From Akebia trifoliata (Eukaryota > Streptophyta > Magnoliopsida > Ranunculales > Lardizabalaceae), in assembly GCA_017979445.1 (NCBI GenBank), contig CM030706.1:25398281-25462280 (forward strand): DNA of 64,000 nucleotides. Direction: 5' to 3'. The position numbers and the translations under genes are program-made. The notes beneath the pieces were generated by a model, which had not been told where the DNA came from, made no database searches, and saw only the letters and a program-made list of their open reading frames with translations. Positions 59,636 through 64,000 of the stretch are shown one piece after another. The number at the start of each line of letters is the position of its first letter. Within the stretch, counting starts at the first letter, position 1.

Positions 59636-60523
59636 TTTCTTCAAGAGGGGCACCCATGAATCAACTCACTCTTTGAGGATGCATTAAGCAAAAATTAGAA
59701 AAAAAAAAAAAGTTTTCAAAACAAATTAATTATGAGTTGACCCGCCAATTTTTGTACTTAATAGACCGATTGGATCATTTTTAATTTATTAAAATCAGTA
59801 TGTCAACTCATTGATTTTGTGCTTTAGAGATCGGACAAATTAAATTTATTTCATTAAGGTTAACAAGCCAAGTCACATATTTTTGGGGTACCTTTTAATC
59901 GATTTAATTTGAGAAGTTTTCATGAAATTGGCCGAATCAACTCATTAATTTTGGGGGAAATGAATGTTTAAAAGATTGAGTTTTATTAAGCAAGTTGACT
60001 CGTCGATTTTTGCACACATGGCATTTAAGATTGAATTTCATTTTATTAAAAACGGCCATTCGATTGACCCATCGATTTTTGGAATAAATTTGCCAATCAA
60101 TTTATTGATGCATACCACGTGGTTTTTGTTTGAGATTCCTTAAATTCGAAACTTGGACAAAAAGATTTTTATTCTTGAGAATTTAAGATTGTGATTGATT
60201 AGCAAAATAAGGATGATCTTTGGATAATTGGGCAAATAATGATGATCATTGGATCTTGGCTTGACCCTAGTCTTCTTCTTTTGACTTTATGATTTTCTTA
60301 GATCGTAGTGGAGACTGATCATCTCAATCGGGCGTAACACCTTCTAAAACCCGTAACTCGACCCCCTCGTCCATATATTTTACCCATGGATCACTCTAGA
60401 TCCATTTGGAGTCATTTTATGATTCCTAGACTTAAATTAGGTAACGACTGCCCCCATTATCAAAATCCCTTAATTTGCAAGATACTTTTTATTTTATAGT
60501 AAAAAGTGTCGAGGCGCTTTTAT
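59636..60523 (+). mobile_element. Old Tat-like LTR 3' portion
   Basis: A polypurine-like CAAGAGGGGCACCC near 59641 may precede an LTR start. The last part (60235-60523) is clearly related to 49510-49811: 'gatcgtagtggagactgatc', 'cctaaattagg' and an end 'gtcgaggcgctttta'. The hairpin-loop word is worn to 'cgtaacacctt'. 59730-60110 holds degenerate repeats of 'ttgacccg(c/t)c(a/g)attttt'. Confidence 0.5.
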
Positions 60524-60749
60524 TGGTCGGCCTTTCATCATGCACCAACTAGGAGGTTCGGCCCGCTTGATCGACCCCTCTTCTTAATCGGCTAACTAGG
60601 TCGCCCCCCTCCTCTTAACATGTCACATGATAAATGGTTCGACCAATGGGCCCCTTCCCACTACAAGGTTCAGCTAAACATGTCCTTTCACACTAGAAGG
60701 TTCAGCCCACGTGCCCTTTCACTCTACATGGTTCGGCAAAATACGCATT

Positions 60750-61119
60750 CACTACTATGAAAAAAAAAAAAAAAAATGGTGATTTTAAAAAACGCTTCTA
60801 ATTCCATATCAACAACAACGCTCTTTTGGGGAAATGCCGCTCAATCAATATCAATTTTTGGCCAATTCTTTTGGCATGACAATTCCCGTGGGTACTTTAC
60901 CAAAATTTTTGGAACTTTCTCACTCTTTCATCTTCTCCTTTGGTTATCTCTTTCTCTGTCTAAAAGTCCTTAAAATCTGAGCATCTTTCTCCTCTCTTCT
61001 CGATCATACCCTCATCCTCGTCCCTTTTGCATATAAACCCTTGTACTCTAAACTCTCTCTCTCTCTCTCTCTCTACAATTTTGATGGCAAGCAAGAGCTT
61101 AGTTGGCATTCTTAAAGAG
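60750..61119 (+). mobile_element. CACTA-type 5' terminus with leader and short first exon
   Basis: CACTACTATGAAAAAA at 60750 is followed by a short subterminal region, a CT-rich leader ending in (CT)n (about 61047-61075) and a small open exon from ATG 61084, MASKSLVGILKE, that ends at a consensus donor GAG/GTATGT (61119/61120). I do not recognise the exon. No partner terminus lies within the window. Confidence 0.55.
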
Positions 61120-61978
61120 GTATGTTTATCTCCCTTTCTCTAATCCTTTTCTTCGTAATGATTAGTTCTTCTGTAATTTCTCTTTATTTTGAGGAATCAT
61201 GATGAATTTTCATATCTTAGCTAATATATGAAGGAAATTCCTCATCGATGTTTTTATGTTTCATGGTTTTCTTTATGGTCGAAGTTAGTTGATGTTCCTC
61301 TTTAGGAATATAGTTCAGCCCTAATCTCCAAAGGTTTCAACCATTACAAGAATTGTCTAGTTGAACCCAGATGTTTTTTTGAGCAGGGCTTTTAAGACCA
61401 CAATATCAACGTTGTAATACCATTAGGCAGTTGTGTCGTTTTTCTTAATATTATTTTCAAATTCAAGCAATGAATTGATGTACAAGGATCATAGGGCCAT
61501 ACCAGTAGTGTCATAACTTCATAAATCTAAAATTAGTGAGACCCATTTCATCTCCAATCTTAGTTTTATAAATAACATGTGGCAAATCTAAAAGATTTCT
61601 TAATAATTAACAAGAAACCTGGCCAACCCATGCATGTTTAGTGAGTAGATGGGCTGGAGCATTACCGTCTCTGTACACATGTATTTGAATGCAGAAAGAA
61701 ATATGAAATTATTAAGACTCATAATGTTTAACTCTATTTGTAATTCTTCTTTATAATTATTTAATTCATTGGCTTACTTAGCAAAAAAAATGTTTGATGA
61801 CTGGTTTAATTATCCATTGATGTAAGAAGACCTATGTTGGCAATTTGTTGGGTTTTATGTTGGTTGGCAAATTTGTAATCTAGTGGTATGCCTCCTATAT
61901 AAAACCATAAACTTTTCTTATTTTTATAAAATCTTTTTTTCTTAGCAAAAAAAAAAAAAAAGTAATAATAAGAGCCAT
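61120..61978. other. Intron-like or spacer sequence
   Basis: AT-rich, no gene recognised. An A-run at 61945-61962 precedes the next CACTA-type start. Confidence 0.4.
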
Positions 61979-62361
61979 CACTACAAAAAAATTGCCAAAT
62001 AGGAACAGACGTCTAAAACGGTATTAAGCCGTTTTTTTTAAAAAACGGTATTAAACCGTTTTACTTTATAAAACCGTTTTATTCGTAGTTTAAACGCCCC
62101 AATCACCGTATTGGAATGAACATCTCTAACAGTCTCATTCTCTCTCTCTCTCTCTCACTCAGCCGCTCCCTCGATCGAGCTCTCTCTCTCTCTCGATCTC
62201 ATCTCTCTCTCTCTCTCAGTAGCTCCCTCGATCGAGCTCTCTCTCTCTCTCTCGATCTCATCACTCGATCTCCCAGTCGCTCTCTCAGATCTCATCTCTC
62301 TCTCTCAGTCGCTCCCTCGAACGACCTCTCAATCTCTTCCCTCTTTAATTCGTTGGCTTCA

Positions 62362-62398
<37 letters not shown>

Positions 62399-62539
62399 CG
62401 GAGAACTCGAAAACCCCAAAAATCTGAAACTTCTCTCTCTCTCTCTCTCTCTCTATCAATGGGAGAAGAACTCCCCAAAAATCTGAAACATCTCTTTCGA
62501 TCTCTCTTTAACAACATTTGGAATTATTCAAATTGAAAG
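61979..62539 (+). mobile_element. CACTA-type 5' terminus with hairpins and CT-rich leader
   Basis: CACTACAAAAAAATTGCC at 61979 is a textbook CACTA terminus. Hairpins 'aaaacggtattaagccgttt' and 'aaacggtattaaaccgtttt' follow (62015-62065), then (CT)n-rich leader sequence at 62136-62460 with two near-duplicate blocks ('cgatcgagctctctctctct'), and a donor site GAAAG/GTATGT at 62539/62540. The 3' part runs beyond the window. Confidence 0.75.
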
Positions 62540-63310
62540 GTATGTAATTCTATTATTTGATCTGAATTTTAATTTAATTAATTTTAATTTAATTTTAAAG
62601 TCAGGTATATTTATTTTAATTCAGATTCTCCTTCGATCTGAATTTTATTTTAATTTTTGAAGAATTTTTTTATGTGTGGTTGGTACAATTCTATAGAGGA
62701 CTTTGTATAGATCATAATCCATGATCCAACATTTTGGAGACAGCTTAGACGAGTGATCTCTAAATTTTGAGGCATCCAAGCGAGATTTCTACTATGAATC
62801 AGCCATCCTAATGACTGGTCCAAAACACTAGTCATCTTGTCCAAGAATTTGAAAAACTCGACCAAGTCGACCAGTATAGAACGGTTATATATGTAATTGA
62901 TTTTTCAGAATTTAAATATTTGTGAGCTATATAAAATGAGATTTTGTGATTTTAGCTTCTAATATTAGTCTACATGCTGTCAGAGTCATCTTGGTCTCGG
63001 TGGTTGCTGAGATGATTCAAAATACTAAGATTAAAGATGATGTCTTGAGATGTGTTTATGTTCTGTGCAGTCATTTGTTTCATTCTAATTCCTTTATGAG
63101 TGATCAAAATTTACAATCAACAGCTTAACACATGGGCACAAACCACTCAATGTGTCTGGTCAAGAATATACTTACTCTTCTTATATATGACAAGGGCCTG
63201 ATTTCCTGGTTTTTCTGCAGAAATACGTTCATTACCTAATTGATTGACACTTCTGCACCCGTTGCGAACTATAGGAAACCATATACTTCTCTACTTAGAA
63301 AAAGAAGACA
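62540..63310. other. Downstream of the last CACTA-type leader, unassigned
   Basis: Near 62955-63125 there is a frame (SLHAVRVILVSVVAEMIQNT) and near 63198-63221 a pyrimidine-rich acceptor (GTTTTTCTGCAG). I cannot assign either to a gene. Confidence 0.35.
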
Positions 63311-63311
63311 C

Positions 63312-63601
63312 CTATTGAACCCCTCGAACAACTCCCCAAAAGAACAAAATACTCAAAATACTAATATAGAAGTTCTTGAAGAATGTTCCTTCCCATCCAA
63401 TGCTTAAGAATTCCTTTCCTTCCAAAGGTCCCAACAAGCTGCAAAAGATAGTAAGTGCTGTGGAGTCCTTCCGTTTCTGTGGATTAAGGTATGATTGACT
63501 TGACTCCCAAAATGATTTGAATATGAAACAAAAATTAATTGAATCATACAGTGACATGTAAGATTGTCAATAGTTAGTATTGTATTTGCCAAGTCAGACA
63601 A
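63312..63601 (-). pseudogene. Possible LINE ORF2 C-terminal remnant
   Basis: One minus-strand frame has TIDNLTCHC, then SFAACWDLWKERNS, a stop, and ALDGKEHSSRTSILVF. 'CWxxWKERN' is the usual end of plant LINE reverse-transcriptase proteins after the zinc-binding domain. The stretch is short and interrupted, so the call is tentative. Confidence 0.4.
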
Positions 63602-64000
63602 TCATTTAAGGACTGTGTTACCATTTCTACATTGAAATTACATGTTTCTATGACCCTTCAACAATAAAATTCTGTTGGATTTTTTTAGGCCATTTAAGGC
63701 TTCATTGGTAATCATTATCATTATTATCCAAATATATTTGAATTTCGTTATTGTGTAGAATAGAATATAATTTTTATCCTAAAAAGTAGCCAACTTTCGA
63801 TGCCTTTTGTCCGAAGTAGCAATATGGGGATGAGGATTGTTATAGTTATCCTCTTTTTTTTTATCAACAATGATGATAATTTCTCACTAGTGTTTGAATA
63901 TTAGCTTTAGTTTATATTAAAATTCATTATGCTTGATCTAAGTATGCGACTTATATCACTACAGAAGATGAAGCATCCCAATTAAGGTTTTATGTGGATG
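63602..64000. other. AT-rich end of window
   Basis: No gene recognised. The last bases (about 63958-64000) allow an open frame TTEDEASQLRFYVD that could be an exon start running out of the window. Confidence 0.3.

Noticed and set aside
62116..62427. 103-residue Ser/Leu-repeat frame
   Set aside because: Translation of (CT)n leader; not a protein-coding signature.

Overview
This is a plant nuclear window, most likely from a eudicot with a repeat-rich genome; the species cannot be named from the sequence. It is AT-rich and intron-bearing. It carries Ty3-type LTR retrotransposons, CACTA-type DNA transposon ends, a Ulp1-type transposon gene, a FAR1/MULE-type transposase relative, and broken pieces of typical plant genes (CYP71- and CYP72A-like P450s, LRR receptor kinases, P5CS, glyoxalase I, alkenal reductase, glutamate carboxypeptidase, ribosomal protein uL13). 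I found no convincing intact host gene. The best-preserved coding locus is a multi-exon Ulp1-like protease gene at about 2518-7413 (minus).

Layout. 1-8160: two copies in opposite orientation of a Ulp1-carrying element, each with an array of short palindromes, separated by a fragment that starts like a CACTA end. 8400-10815: GA-rich palindromic repeats, a broken Ty3 gag with primer-binding site and LTR edge, and a tRNA-derived SINE-like sequence. 14065-45082: a cluster of gene fragments (LRR kinase, glyoxalase I, CYP71-like P450, glutamate carboxypeptidase, P5CS, alkenal reductase) that would span only about 7.6 kb without two large nested LTR elements. One (17909-27460, minus) sits in the P450. 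The other (28605-42457, plus) sits in the carboxypeptidase fragment and has a foreign solo LTR inside its own 5' LTR. 45240-51025: GC-rich tandem repeat, a broken C2H2 zinc-finger gene and remnants of Ogre/Tat-like LTRs. 51405-59450: a FAR1-like gene split by a precisely delimited 6.7-kb CACTA element that carries its own captured fragments. 59636-64000: another LTR fragment and two further CACTA-type 5' ends.

Four points stand out. (1) At least three CACTA-type starts repeat one plan: terminus, subterminal repeats, CT-rich leader, consensus 5' splice site; a fourth has the terminus, leader and splice site but weaker repeats. Captured exons follow in two of them. This plan could build chimeric transcripts. 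(2) The plus-strand LTR element has gag but no visible pol, and carries an intronless, broken uL13 (RPL13A) copy between its primer-binding site and gag. (3) Two unrelated LTRs share the same hairpin loop on different but complementary stems, which suggests selection on RNA structure. (4) Insertion order can be read directly from target-site duplications, an empty site in the partner LTR, and a reading frame that becomes continuous across the CACTA site.
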